A stretch of 64,000 bases of DNA, taken from contig JAIFKU010000035.1 of the NCBI GenBank assembly GCA_020049495.1, positions 51,350 to 115,349 on the forward strand. Direction: 5' to 3'. This document shows, one piece after another, positions 9,959-20,371 of this stretch (positions within the stretch are counted from its first letter, which is position 1; every line of letters begins with the position of its first letter). Made by a program: the position numbers and the translations under genes. The notes beneath the pieces are model-generated. The model saw only the letters and a program-made list of their open reading frames with translations. It was not told the origin of the DNA and ran no database searches. The stretch comes from Accumulibacter sp. GTDB taxonomy: Bacteria; Pseudomonadota; Gammaproteobacteria; Burkholderiales; Rhodocyclaceae.

Positions 9959-10785
9959 GCGGCCCAGGCGATCAGGTCATATTTCCATGTGACCAGGACG
10001 ACGAAACCGAAGCCGATGCGGTACCAGGCAAAAACGCTGAAATCATGCGTGCTGATGTAGCGCAGCAGGCCGCGCACGGCCCAGAAAGCTGAAATGAAGG
10101 CGGCCAGGAAACCCACCACCCACATGCCCAGATCGTCGAACGCAAGCAGCGCGCGTTCCTTGTAGAGCTGATAGAGGGTCGCGGCAATCAGTGTCGGGAT
10201 GGCCAGAAAAAACGAAAACTCGGTAGCCGCACGGCGCGAAAGGCCAAAGAACAGACCGCCGATGATCGTCGCCCCCGAACGCGAGGTACCGGGGATCAGC
10301 GCCAGCGTTTGCGCCAGACCCAGCTTGAGGGCATCAAGCAGCGACAGTTCGTCGACCGACTCGATGCGTACGCGATGTTCGCGGCGTTCAGCCCACAGGA
10401 TGACGACGCCGCCGAGGATGAAGGTTGCTGCCACGGTTGGCGCATTGAACAGATAGGCCTTGATCACCTTGCCGAAGAGCAGACCGAGGAGAGCCAGAGG
10501 CATGAAGGCGACCGCGAGGTTGAGGGCAAAGCGCTGCGCCGCCGGCTGCTGCGGCAGGCCAAGCAAAACCTCGACGAGCTTCATCCGGTACTCCCAGCAG
10601 ACCGCGAGAATGGCGCCCGACTGGATAACGATCTCGAACAGCTTGCCGCGCTCGTCGTTGAAATCAAGCAGGTCGCCGGCAAGTATCAGGTGCCCGGTCG
10701 AGGACACCGGCAGGAATTCGGTGACTCCCTCGACGATACCGAGAATCAGGGCTTTGAGCAGTATCAGAAGATCCACGCGGCGCAT
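9955..10785 (-). CDS. uppP: Undecaprenyl-diphosphatase (BacA/UppP)
   Basis: [20 protein letters not shown] and [10 protein letters not shown] motifs, multiple TM segments. Confidence 0.96.
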   Translation of the reverse strand: MRRVDLLILLKALILGIVEGVTEFLPVSSTGHLILAGDLLDFNDERGKLFEIVIQSGAILAVCWEYRMKLVEVLLGLPQQPAAQRFALNLAVAFMPLALLGLLFGKVIKAYLFNAPTVAATFILGGVVILWAERREHRVRIESVDELSLLDALKLGLAQTLALIPGTSRSGATIIGGLFFGLSRRAATEFSFFLAIPTLIAATLYQLYKERALLAFDDLGMWVVGFLAAFISAFWAVRGLLRYISTHDFSVFAWYRIGFGFVVLVTWKYDLIAWAA

Positions 10786-11040
10786 CCGGGCAAAGAACGC
10801 ATTTTAGCAGGCTGGCCTCCGTGAAACCCAGTCCGCTATCGTAAGCTGCGCAATCGTAAAAGTTTGATGATTTCGCTCCGATCGTGGCACAATCCGCAAT
10901 TTTTTTAAATCGCGTCGCCAGACAATTCTTGCCCGGTCAGTCCAGGTTCGCGCGACAAGTTCCCAAATTGTCCAACTTGTGATCGGCGCGACCGTTTTCA
11001 CCAACCCTACTGACGCTCAAGGCCATCAAGGAAATATGTC

Positions 11041-11697
11041 ATGTCCCCGACACCCCAAACTGCCGTAACCACCGAAACCAAGATCATGCTCTCAGACCCG
11101 ACCGCGCTTGGCGTGTTCGGACTGGCGATGGTCACCTTTGTCGCCGCCTCCAGCAAAATGGGGTGGACGACCGGAACGACCTACATCATTCCCTGGGCAC
11201 TGTTCCTGGGTTCCGCTGCGCAGATCTGGGCGTCGACCATCGATTTCAAGAAGAACAACTATTTTGGCTCCATCGTGCTCGGCGTCTACGGCCTGTTCTG
11301 GGCGGCCGTCGCCATGCACTGGGCGATCAGCCAGGGCTGGCTGGGGCCGGTCGACGCCAAAGCCGATCCGCGCCAGTTGGCTTATGCCTGCTTCGGCTAT
11401 ACCTTCTTCTCGCTGTTCATCATGGTCGCCGCCTTTGAAGCCAACAAGATTTTTGCCGCCATCCTCGTCCTGATCAACGTCCTCTTGCCCTCGCTTGGCT
11501 TCTCCATCCTGGGAATCAAGCACGACCTGTTTTCCCCGCTCGCTGCCTGGTCGGAACTATTGATCGCCTTGCTTGGTTTTTATGCCGCCGGCGCCATCTT
11601 CCTCAATAGCTACTTCGGCCGCGTGATTGTTCCGCTTGGCGCGCCCTGCGGGTTCATCCGCAAAGGCCCGGCGCAGGCCAGACCGGCAACTTCCTGA
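11041..11697 (+). CDS. satP: Acetate uptake transporter, GPR1/FUN34/SatP family
   Basis: DPTALGVFGLAMVTFV, six TM segments, GPR1/FUN34/YaaH-type sequence. Confidence 0.8.
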   Translation: MSPTPQTAVTTETKIMLSDPTALGVFGLAMVTFVAASSKMGWTTGTTYIIPWALFLGSAAQIWASTIDFKKNNYFGSIVLGVYGLFWAAVAMHWAISQGWLGPVDAKADPRQLAYACFGYTFFSLFIMVAAFEANKIFAAILVLINVLLPSLGFSILGIKHDLFSPLAAWSELLIALLGFYAAGAIFLNSYFGRVIVPLGAPCGFIRKGPAQARPATS

Positions 11698-11704
11698 GGC
11701 GAAG

Positions 11705-12973
11705 TCAGGACGGAAACTGGGCGAAGCGCTGTCCGGTCGCTGCCAGCACGCCTAGCCAGGCCGGGCTGTTGAGGTCGAGCTGTTTTTTGCGATTGGTCAG
11801 CAGTTCGATCGGCACGTGCGTGAAGATGTCGTGCTGCTGGCCGATGACCAGTCCGGTCTTTCCGGCCATCGCCGCATGCACAGCGTTGCGTGCGTAGAAA
11901 TCGCACAGGATGGCGTCTTCGGCACTGGCCGGGACGCTGCGGATGAGGTAGCTCGGATCGAAGTAACGCATGGCAAAAGGGACATTCTCGGCCTTGAAGT
12001 AGGCGTCGATACGGTCGCGCAGGAAGGCGCCGATGTCTTTGGATTTGAGGTTGCCCGAGGCATCGAACTGGTCGCCGCCGCTGGCCATAAGATGCTGGCC
12101 GGCGCCTTCGGCGACGAGGATGACGGCGTGAGCGCGGTCGACCACCCGTTTCTTGAGCGCCGCGAGGAAACCGTTTTCGCCCTCCAGGGCAAACGCGACT
12201 TCAGGCACCAGCGTGAAGTTCACATCCTGACTGGCGATGGTCGCGCCAGCGGCGATGAATCCGGCATGGCGGCCCATGATCTTGACCAGCGCAATGCCGT
12301 TGTGCACGCTGTGCGCTTCGGTATGGGCACAATTGATCGCCTGCGCCGCCTCCTCAACCGCAGTCAGGTAACCGAAGGTTCGCGAGACGAAAGCGACATC
12401 GTTGTCGATGGTTTTCGGGATGCCGACCACCGCCAGCGCATGCCCGCGTGCCTTGGCTTCCTGATAAATCTCGGCGCCCCCGCGCTGGGTGCCGTCGCCA
12501 CCGACGACGAAGAGCATGTCGATCTTGCGCCGGATCAGGTTATCCACGGCGACACTGACATCCACCGGTCCGCGCGAGGTGTTGAGCGCGGTTCCACCCT
12601 CCTTGTGAATATTCTCGACAAACGCCGGCGTCAGCGGGATCGGTTCGGAACCACGCCAGGGATCAAGGCCCTGGTAGCCATTGACGAAGCCCAGGATTTC
12701 GCGCACGCCGTAGCCATGATGGAGCTGCAGAACGAGCGAACGGATGACGTTGTTCAGTCCCGGGCACAGGCCGCCGCAGGTGACGATGCCGGCGCGGGTT
12801 TTCTTCGGGTCGAAGAAAAGCTTTTCGCGTGGGCCGGCGACTTCGAACTGGAGTTCCTCCGTAGCCGGTGCGTCGGGGTCGACGATGGCGTTGAAAAGAA
12901 CGCGCGACTTGTCGCTGACATGGAAAGGCAGCGGGGACGGAAAGCGGGCTTCGCCAAGGACAGTAATCTTCAT
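11705..12973 (-). CDS. ATP-dependent 6-phosphofructokinase (GGDG/PKTIDND type)
   Basis: AGIVTCGGLCPGLNNVIR, VVGGDGTQRGG, GIPKTIDND, KIMGRHAGFIA. Confidence 0.9.
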   Translation of the reverse strand: MKITVLGEARFPSPLPFHVSDKSRVLFNAIVDPDAPATEELQFEVAGPREKLFFDPKKTRAGIVTCGGLCPGLNNVIRSLVLQLHHGYGVREILGFVNGYQGLDPWRGSEPIPLTPAFVENIHKEGGTALNTSRGPVDVSVAVDNLIRRKIDMLFVVGGDGTQRGGAEIYQEAKARGHALAVVGIPKTIDNDVAFVSRTFGYLTAVEEAAQAINCAHTEAHSVHNGIALVKIMGRHAGFIAAGATIASQDVNFTLVPEVAFALEGENGFLAALKKRVVDRAHAVILVAEGAGQHLMASGGDQFDASGNLKSKDIGAFLRDRIDAYFKAENVPFAMRYFDPSYLIRSVPASAEDAILCDFYARNAVHAAMAGKTGLVIGQQHDIFTHVPIELLTNRKKQLDLNSPAWLGVLAATGQRFAQFPS

Positions 12974-13121
12974 GATGACCTATCGGGGGACGGGATGCAT
13001 TTATGCAAAACCGCAGTATCCCCGACACCGGCAGTCCGGTCAAACATCCATATCAGGGTGATTGTCGATCTGGCGCCTGACCTGCTTTTCTTGGAGGCAT
13101 TACGCGGTAGAATCGCGCCTC

Positions 13122-13526
13122 ATGAAAAAGCTTAAACAGTTGATACTCGCGCTATTGCTGGTCGTGGCCTCCACGACGGCGATCGCCGGATGGGTCGAGA
13201 TCGAGCGCTTCGAGGACGGCATGCGCGTCTTTGTTGACCCGGCAACCGTGCGCCGGAGCGGCGCTACGGCAGAAGTAGCGCACCTCGTGCGCTGGGGCGA
13301 AGCGCAGGTCGAGCCGGGATATCCGCCTTACCTGTCGACCATCGTGCGCACGTCCTATGACTGTGCCGGCAAAGGCGAGAAGTATCTGGCCTCGACGTCC
13401 TACGCCGGCGCGATGGGCAACGGCGCCCGTGTCGTCTCGGACGACAAAGCGGTAGAAGGGTGGTACTCGATCTCCGAAGCGTCGCTGGAAGAGAAGCTGT
13501 GGAAGATCGCCTGCGGGGTGAAGTAG
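13122..13526 (+). CDS. Surface-adhesin protein E-like secreted protein
   Basis: Signal peptide MKKLKQLILALLLVVASTTAIAG then WVEIERFEDGMRVFVDPATVRRSG...; start refined to 13122. Confidence 0.65.
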   Translation: MKKLKQLILALLLVVASTTAIAGWVEIERFEDGMRVFVDPATVRRSGATAEVAHLVRWGEAQVEPGYPPYLSTIVRTSYDCAGKGEKYLASTSYAGAMGNGARVVSDDKAVEGWYSISEASLEEKLWKIACGVK

Positions 13527-13537
13527 GCTTTCAGCTC

Positions 13538-13649
13538 AAGGACGCGCTGATTTTTTCGTTTCTGTCGTTCCCGCGCAGGCGCCCCAAGGCAACGGAACCT
13601 TTGGCTCAATTCCTCTTGGGGGACGAATATTTCAGCGTTTCCTTGGCTC
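13538..13649. repeat. MITE-like dispersed repeat, copy 1 (shorter form)
   Basis: Left end CAAGGACGCGCTGATTTTTTCGT; right end reverse complement CCAAGGAAACGCTGAAATATTCGTCCCCC; shares CCTCTTGGGGGACGAATAYTTCAGCGTTTCCTTGG with copy 2 (54770..54910, opposite orientation). Confidence 0.8.
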
Positions 13650-13658
13650 CAATACAGT

Positions 13659-15365
13659 TCAGCCGATCTTGAACGCCAACGATTCGGAGGCAGAATTCAG
13701 GGCCACGCTGATCGGTTGCTGGTAGGCCGCCGGTCCCCACAACTGACGCGGGCCGGGCGAGGCGAAGAGATCATCGGCGGCCCATTCGCTGCGGCGTGAC
13801 ACAAAGTACTTCATCGCCGGCGAATCCATCTTGACCAGTGCCTTCTCGATCACGAATTCGTCGTGGCCATGACGACGCTCGATGTTAAGCAGGCCGGTCA
13901 GCGGAATCGCCTGCGGGAACCCCCCGGCGGTCAGACCGGTTACGGTGGCCATGTAGCCGGTACGGCCATCAAGGATCAGCGAGCCAGCCGTCAGGCCAAG
14001 GTTGTAGGTGTAGGCGGCGTCAAACAGGGTAGGCGCCCCGCAACGGCCTTCATAACCGAGAAAGTGGCTCTGTGCTGTGAACGAGATGCTGGCATCGATT
14101 TCCTTGATGCTGCGCGCGGTCATGTCGATCAGCAGTTGCTCGGTCGGAATCAGCGATACCTGCAGGTTGCCGTGTGAATCGCGTTCGGCGAGCAGCATGC
14201 TGACGATGTAGTCGGGCAGCGAAGCCAGCAGGGTGGCGTTGTCGGGAGTAAGCTTGTTCTGGATGAACATTGGCCTGGCCAGATCGTGCAGGGCGGCAAA
14301 TTCCACGGCATTCTGGGCCACGGCATCGTTCAGTTCGGCGATCAGGGCGTGCATCTCGGGGATGAATTCGATCAGGCCTTCCGGCACCAGCACGACGCCA
14401 TGATTCAGCCCCTTGTCGGCACGCGTGACAACGGCATGGGCGATCTGGTCGATGATGGAACTCAGTGATTGTTTCTTTTCGGCCACTTCTTCGGAGATCA
14501 GGGTGACCGCCGGTTTGGTCTGCAGCGCAACCTCGATGGTGACGTGAGAAGCGGAACGTCCCATCAGTTTGATGAAGTGCCAGTATTTGAGCGAGGAACG
14601 GGTGTCCTGCAGGATGTTGCCGACCATTTCGGCGTAGATCTTGGTGGCGGTATCGAAGCCGAAGGAAATCGGCAGCAGGTCGCCGATCTGCAGGTCGCCG
14701 TCTATGGTTTTCGGCACGCCGATTACCTGCACGCCCGAACCATCGGCCTTCACATCCTTGAACAGGTATTCGGCGAGCACCGCCGCGTTGGTATTCGAGT
14801 CGTCGCCACCGATGATCACGATGGCGTCGAGATTGTGCCTGATGCAGGTGTCCTTCACTTGCTGGAACTGCTTTTCGCTCTTGATCTTGGTACGATCGGT
14901 GCCGAGAAAGTCGAAACCGCCGGTATTGATGATGGAATCGATATCAGCATCGGTGATTTCGAAGAGGTCGCCTTTGAGCAGCCCCCTGGGGCCTGGCCTG
15001 ACGCCGAACAGGGTATTGCCCTTACCCAGTATGCGCTTGATACCACAGACCACGTTGTGGCCGCCGGAAGCCGGGCCGCCGGAGAACAGAACGGCAACGC
15101 GCTTGCCCTGCGCAGCCTGAAGGTTGGTTCCGGATGAGGAAAGAACGACATTGCCCGAAGCCTGCACCGAGTTCGGAAAGCTGCGCGCGACACTGTCGCT
15201 GTCCTTGGTACTCAGTACGCGCGGACTGCTGGCGAAGCTGACGGCCTGCGGCTGGGTGGCCGAGCCGAATGCGGCACAGACGGGCAAGGGCAGTTGGCGT
15301 ACGGCGGATTCGAAAACGGAACTGTGCGTTTCCATTTTCTGTAACTGTTCTGCCAGGGTGCTCAT
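13659..15365 (-). CDS. pfp: Diphosphate--fructose-6-phosphate 1-phosphotransferase (PPi-PFK)
   Basis: FSGGPASGGHNVVCG, IIGGDDSNTNAAVLAEYL (GGDD), GVPKTIDGDLQ, KLMGRSASHVTIE; start refined to MSTLAEQ at 15365. Confidence 0.93.
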   Translation of the reverse strand: MSTLAEQLQKMETHSSVFESAVRQLPLPVCAAFGSATQPQAVSFASSPRVLSTKDSDSVARSFPNSVQASGNVVLSSSGTNLQAAQGKRVAVLFSGGPASGGHNVVCGIKRILGKGNTLFGVRPGPRGLLKGDLFEITDADIDSIINTGGFDFLGTDRTKIKSEKQFQQVKDTCIRHNLDAIVIIGGDDSNTNAAVLAEYLFKDVKADGSGVQVIGVPKTIDGDLQIGDLLPISFGFDTATKIYAEMVGNILQDTRSSLKYWHFIKLMGRSASHVTIEVALQTKPAVTLISEEVAEKKQSLSSIIDQIAHAVVTRADKGLNHGVVLVPEGLIEFIPEMHALIAELNDAVAQNAVEFAALHDLARPMFIQNKLTPDNATLLASLPDYIVSMLLAERDSHGNLQVSLIPTEQLLIDMTARSIKEIDASISFTAQSHFLGYEGRCGAPTLFDAAYTYNLGLTAGSLILDGRTGYMATVTGLTAGGFPQAIPLTGLLNIERRHGHDEFVIEKALVKMDSPAMKYFVSRRSEWAADDLFASPGPRQLWGPAAYQQPISVALNSASESLAFKIG

Positions 15366-15564
15366 GTAGTGATCCTTAATATGAATAAATGGAAAAAGAA
15401 GTGTCTGCGTGACTATGCGGAAATGTGTCTTGCCCATCGCAGGGACCTGATGCGTGCGCCAGCCAGCGAAACTCGAGCGTGATTCTACCTGAATCGTGTA
15501 AACACAGCAGCAGTCAGGCGCCGTGAACCGGCATCCTTCAGGGGGATTTGAGACCAAAGCCCCG

Positions 15565-15981
15565 TTACCTTCTGGGTCTCTCTGTACCGGATGTTATGCT
15601 TTCAAGATGAGCCGTACAGGCAGTCAGCACGATGGTACCGCTCTCTGCAATGCCCGGCAGGAGGTCGGTGAGCGGATTGCAGTTGCCGTCGGCACACAGT
15701 TCGTAGCCCGAGGTGTAGGGGGAATGCGCCAGCGTCAGGCGATCCAGCGGCGCAACCGCCGGCCGGTAGTGCCAGTAGCCGTTGCGCAAGATGGCGCCTT
15801 CGGGCGCTTCCATGCCGGCGCCAAAACCCCGGATGCGGGCCGCGACGATCACCAGTTGGCGGCCCTCGATGCGCCAGTCTTCCTCCCAGCGGACTTTCTC
15901 GATCGAATGCGTCCACGCCAGCGTAAAGCCCTGTACGGCGAGCGTCGCCGACAGAGCTCCAGCGGCCAGACACAGAGACAT
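15565..15981 (-). CDS. DUF1850 domain-containing protein
   Basis: Small protein (FTLAWTHSIEKVRWEEDWRIEGRQLVIVAARIRGFGAGMEAPEGA) immediately downstream of a fused TRAP permease, the usual DUF1850 context. Confidence 0.8.
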   Translation of the reverse strand: MSLCLAAGALSATLAVQGFTLAWTHSIEKVRWEEDWRIEGRQLVIVAARIRGFGAGMEAPEGAILRNGYWHYRPAVAPLDRLTLAHSPYTSGYELCADGNCNPLTDLLPGIAESGTIVLTACTAHLESITSGTERPRR

Positions 15982-18050
15982 CAGGCGTTCTGCTTGCGGC
16001 TGCGCAGACGGTGCCAGATGAAGAAAGCGATGGCGACGGCAAAGCCGGCCTCATCGGTGACCGGTAGCGCGACGACGAGCGCGAGCGCCGCAAGGGCGGC
16101 GACGGCGCGTTCGGCCATGGCGAGCGGCGCCCATAGGTAGCCGACGGCGGCGCTGCCCCACAGATAGATCGCCAGCGTCGCCTTGACGACGATGTAGGCG
16201 ACGGCGAGTACGGTCGGATCGCCCTGCAGCATCAGCGCCGGGTCATACACTGCCATGAACGGGATGACGAATCCGGCAATGGCGATTTGCGTCGCCTTGA
16301 AGCCGATCTTCATCGCCGGCGCCTTGGCGATCGACGCGGCGGCGAAGGCGGCGAGCGCCACCGGCGGAGTCAGGTCGGCCATAATGCCGAAATAGAAGAC
16401 GAACATGTGGCTGACGATCAGCGGTACGCCGAGCTTCAAAAGCGCCGGCGCGGCGATCGAACTGGTGATGATGTAATTCGGTATCGTCGGGATGCCCATG
16501 CCGAGGATCAGGCAGACGATCATGGTCAGCGCGAGTGACAGGAAGAGGCTGGTCTGACCGATTTCGAGGATGAAGCTCGCGAAATTCGATGCCGCGCCGG
16601 TCAGCGTCAACACACCGATGATTACACCGACAATGGCGCAGGCGATGCCGACGGCGAGCGCCTGTTTGGCGCCGTCGACCAGGCCGGACTTCATCGTGTG
16701 CAGCGTTTCCTTGCCGCCCTTGACGAAGAAGTTGGCGAGCACTAGTACGGCGATGATACCGAGCACCGGGACGATACCCCACTTGAAGAAAGCGGCGGCG
16801 CCGAGGCCGATGGCGAACCAGAAGACGTAACGCAGCGCGCCCATCGAAACGCGCGCGGCGAGCGCCGCGCCGAGGATCAGGATGGCGGTTAACGCAAGCC
16901 CCATCATGCCCGAGAACATCGGCGTGAAGCCGTGGAACAGCATGAAGACGAGCACCGCCAGCGGCAGCGCGAGATGCCAGTTTTCCTTGAGTGCCGCCCA
17001 GGGGTCGGGGCACTGGTCCTTGGGCACGCCAAGCAGATTACGGCGACCGGCTTCAAGGTGCACCATCCAGAAGGCCGTGAAGTAGTAGAGCAGCGCCGGG
17101 ATGACCGCCGCCTTGACGATGTCGGCGTAGGGCACGTTGAGCGTCTCGGCCATGATGAAGGCGACCGCGCCCATCACCGGCGGCATGATCTGGCCGCCCA
17201 TCGACGCGGTCGCTTCGACGGCGCCGGCGAACACCGAGGTATAACCGAAGCGCTTCATCAGCGGAATAGTGAATTGGCCGACGGTGAGTACATTGGCGAC
17301 ACCTGATCCGGAGATCGTTCCCATCAGCCCCGACGAGATTACCGCCACCTTGGCCGGGCCGCCGCGCGCGTGGCCGACGAGGCCAAGCGCCAGAGCGTTG
17401 AACAGGCGGATCATGCCGGCGTGTTCGAGGAAGGTGCCGAACAGGATGAAGAGAAAGATGTAAGTCGCCGAAACCAGGGTCGGCGTACCGAGGATGCCGT
17501 CGCTGCCGAGGTAGAGCTGGCTGACGATCTGGTCGAAACCGAAACCGCGGTGGGCGATCGACAGCGGCAGGTATTGACCGAGGAAACCGTAGGCCAGAAA
17601 GCTGCCGCAGACGAGTGGCAGCGCCCAGCCCATGACACGCCGGGCGGCTTCAAAAACCAGTACGGTGGCCAGCGTCGCGACCACCAGGTCGGGCGTGTTT
17701 GGATCGCCCGAACGCTGGATCAGTTCGGCTTCGAAGATCATGTGATAAAAGCCGAGCGCGAAACCGCCGAAGGCGAGCACTAGGTCGAACCACGGCGGGC
17801 TCTTCTCCCTGCGGCCGGCGCCGCGTGCGGGGTAAAACATGAAGATCAGCAGCAGCAGAAAGCTCACGTGCAGCGAGCGGATGATCAGGCTTGAGAACGG
17901 GTGGAAAGCCGCGACGACGATCTGGTAGGCCGAGAACGCCATGGCCGCGGCGATCGCCGCGCGCGCCGCCCAGCCGGCCAACTGGCGCGTGTGGGCGGTC
18001 TCTTCGAAATCGGCGGGTTCAGGATGTTCGATACTCAGGCTTTCGCTCAC
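15981..18050 (-). CDS. TRAP transporter fused permease (4TM/12TM)
   Basis: 689 aa polytopic protein; SGSGVANVLTVGQFTIPLMKRFGY, SMGGQIMPPVMGAVAFIMAE, LGMGIPTIPNYI. Confidence 0.93.
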   Translation of the reverse strand: MSESLSIEHPEPADFEETAHTRQLAGWAARAAIAAAMAFSAYQIVVAAFHPFSSLIIRSLHVSFLLLLIFMFYPARGAGRREKSPPWFDLVLAFGGFALGFYHMIFEAELIQRSGDPNTPDLVVATLATVLVFEAARRVMGWALPLVCGSFLAYGFLGQYLPLSIAHRGFGFDQIVSQLYLGSDGILGTPTLVSATYIFLFILFGTFLEHAGMIRLFNALALGLVGHARGGPAKVAVISSGLMGTISGSGVANVLTVGQFTIPLMKRFGYTSVFAGAVEATASMGGQIMPPVMGAVAFIMAETLNVPYADIVKAAVIPALLYYFTAFWMVHLEAGRRNLLGVPKDQCPDPWAALKENWHLALPLAVLVFMLFHGFTPMFSGMMGLALTAILILGAALAARVSMGALRYVFWFAIGLGAAAFFKWGIVPVLGIIAVLVLANFFVKGGKETLHTMKSGLVDGAKQALAVGIACAIVGVIIGVLTLTGAASNFASFILEIGQTSLFLSLALTMIVCLILGMGIPTIPNYIITSSIAAPALLKLGVPLIVSHMFVFYFGIMADLTPPVALAAFAAASIAKAPAMKIGFKATQIAIAGFVIPFMAVYDPALMLQGDPTVLAVAYIVVKATLAIYLWGSAAVGYLWAPLAMAERAVAALAALALVVALPVTDEAGFAVAIAFFIWHRLRSRKQNA

Positions 18051-18146
18051 GTCGTTTCTTTCACGGACAGGTCTTTACGGGCCGGTCGGCGCAGGCAGCG
18101 CGACGACCGGGGCGGCGACAGGTTTGCGGGTGGAACGGCACGTCGC

Positions 18147-19100
18147 CTATTTGAGCAGGCCGACTTCGCGGTAGTATTTCTCGGCGCCCGGGTGTAACGG
18201 TGCGGGCGGATTCTTCGCGGCGATTTCCTTTTTGATGGCCTTGGCCGCCGAGTGCGCGGCGATCATCTGGTCCATATTGTCGAACATCGACTTGGTCATG
18301 GTATAGACGGTCTGCGTCGACACGCCCTCGTGCGTCACCAGGTAGTTCTGCACCGAGATTGTCGATACGTCATTGTCCTGTCCTTCATAGGTCTTGGCCG
18401 GGATGATGCCGACCTGGAAAGCCGGGTCGTTGATCTTGGCAACGATGTCGGCCGGGATGGTCAGGAAAACGACTTTCTGCGAGGTCGCGAGGTCGCGCAG
18501 CGCGGCAACGCCAAGCCCCGAAGAGAGCAGGGTGACGTCGAGCTGGCGATTCTTCATGAGTTCGACCGATTCGGCGTAGGACAGGTATTCGACCTTGGAA
18601 AAGTCCTTGTAGGTCAAGCCGGCGGCCTTGACGATTTCGCGCACGTTGAGTTCGGTCCCCGACTTCGGCGCGCCGACCGAAATGCGCTTGCCCTTGATGT
18701 CGGCGAGCGACTTGATGCCGGCGTCGGCGTTGGCGACAAAATGAATGTAGTTAGGATAAAGCGCGGCAATCGTCCGCAGTTTCTTGAGCGGCGTCTTGAA
18801 ACCGGCTTCCTCGTTGCCTTTCCAGGCATCGGACAGGGAATCGCCGAGCGAAATGGCGGCTTCGCCGCGGCCGGCCTGCAACAGGTTGAGGTTTTCGGCG
18901 CTGGCTTTGGTAGCCTGCACGGCAGTTTTTGAATCGGGAATCGCCTTGCCGTAGATCTGCGACAGTGCGACGCCGAGCGGGTAATAGACGCCGCTGGTGC
19001 CGCCGGTGAGAATATTAATGAACTCGGCGGCGTACGCCGGGAGGGACAGGCAGAGCGCGGCGGCGCTGGCAATCAGGATGTGGCGCAATGAAGCTTTCAT
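18147..19100 (-). CDS. TAXI family TRAP transporter solute-binding protein
   Basis: Signal peptide; FINILTGGTSGVYYPLGVALSQIYGKAIPDSKTAVQATKASAENLNLLQAGRGEAAISLGDS. Confidence 0.95.
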   Translation of the reverse strand: MKASLRHILIASAAALCLSLPAYAAEFINILTGGTSGVYYPLGVALSQIYGKAIPDSKTAVQATKASAENLNLLQAGRGEAAISLGDSLSDAWKGNEEAGFKTPLKKLRTIAALYPNYIHFVANADAGIKSLADIKGKRISVGAPKSGTELNVREIVKAAGLTYKDFSKVEYLSYAESVELMKNRQLDVTLLSSGLGVAALRDLATSQKVVFLTIPADIVAKINDPAFQVGIIPAKTYEGQDNDVSTISVQNYLVTHEGVSTQTVYTMTKSMFDNMDQMIAAHSAAKAIKKEIAAKNPPAPLHPGAEKYYREVGLLK

Positions 19101-19237
19101 CAGTTTATCTCCGGTGGGAAGTGACAAAGCGATTTTAGGTCAAATCTGCTGCTGCCAAACAATTATCAATCACTTTTCATGCACGCGCCAGACAAATAAG
19201 ATTAGACTAATTGCTCAGAGAATACTCGGGAAGCGCC

Positions 19238-20371
19238 GTGGCTACCGCAAGTAATTCCGTTATCCTGATTATTGACGACGTACCCGAGAACCTGCACGTG
19301 CTGAGTGAACTGCTGCTGCCGCAGTATCAGGTACTGGCAGCGACTTCAGGTGCCGGCGGGCTGCGTGTGGCCAACGGCCGGCCGAAGCCCGATCTGATCC
19401 TGCTCGACGTGATGATGCCCGGCATGGACGGTTATACGGTGCTGGCCAGGCTGCGCGAAAATCCCGATACCCGCGATATTCCGGTCATTTTTCTTACGGC
19501 GCTGGCCGATTCGGGCGACGAGGAGCACGGTCTTAAACTCGGCGCGGCCGATTACATCACCAAGCCGATCACCCCCACCGTGGTCCTGGCGCGTGTGCAT
19601 ACCCAGCTCGAAGCCAAGCTGGCACGCGACTGGATGAAACAGCAGAACGTCACCCTCGAAGCCGAAGTCGCCCGGCGCATGGCCGAAAACGATCTGACCC
19701 AGCGTGTCAGCATCCGGGCGCTGGCGCATCTGGCCGAAACGCGCGACCCGGAAACCGGCAATCACATTTTGCGCACCCAGGGCTATGTCCAGCAACTGGC
19801 GCGGGGGCTGTGCCAGCACCCGCGCTTCGCCGGCACCCTGGATGAGCGTTACATTGATCTGCTGCACCGCTCGGCCCCGTTGCACGACATCGGCAAGGTC
19901 GGCATTCCCGATCACATCCTGCTCAAACCCGACAAACTCACGGTCGACGAATGGGTCATCATGCAGACGCACGCCAGACTCGGCAGCGACGCCATCGAGC
20001 AGGCCGAACGCGATATCGAAATGCCTCTGCCCTTCCTGTCGCTGGCCAAGGAAATTGCTCGCTGGCACCATGAGAAATGGGATGGCAGCGGTTACCCGGA
20101 TGGCCTTTCCGGCGATACCATTCCCGTTTCTGCGCGGCTGATGGCCGTAGCCGATGTTTTCGATGCGCTGATCACGGTACGGGTTTACAAGCCGGCGATG
20201 TCCTATACCGAAGCCCGCGACATCATCGCCAGCGGACGTGGCAGCCACTTTGATCCCGACATGGTCGATGCCTTCATCGTCAACTTCGCCGATTTTTCCG
20301 CTATCGCCGAGCGTTACAGCGACGCCGCAGGAACGACAACGGAAACTGATCCTCCCGGTACCTGGTCGTGA
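19238..20371 (+). CDS. Response regulator with REC and HD-GYP domains (putative c-di-GMP phosphodiesterase)
   Basis: REC ([26 protein letters not shown]) plus HD-GYP ([32 protein letters not shown]); likely GTG start. Confidence 0.93.
   Translation: MATASNSVILIIDDVPENLHVLSELLLPQYQVLAATSGAGGLRVANGRPKPDLILLDVMMPGMDGYTVLARLRENPDTRDIPVIFLTALADSGDEEHGLKLGAADYITKPITPTVVLARVHTQLEAKLARDWMKQQNVTLEAEVARRMAENDLTQRVSIRALAHLAETRDPETGNHILRTQGYVQQLARGLCQHPRFAGTLDERYIDLLHRSAPLHDIGKVGIPDHILLKPDKLTVDEWVIMQTHARLGSDAIEQAERDIEMPLPFLSLAKEIARWHHEKWDGSGYPDGLSGDTIPVSARLMAVADVFDALITVRVYKPAMSYTEARDIIASGRGSHFDPDMVDAFIVNFADFSAIAERYSDAAGTTTETDPPGTWS

Noticed and set aside
10870-10910. Possible sigma54 promoter upstream of satP (GTGGCACAATCCGCAAT)
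   Set aside because: The GG-to-GC spacing is 10 nt rather than the required 12 and the TTGC element is missing.
16695-16712. CAGCGTTTCCTTG match to the MITE terminus inside the TRAP permease gene
   Set aside because: Short match in intact coding sequence with no second terminus; most likely coincidence.
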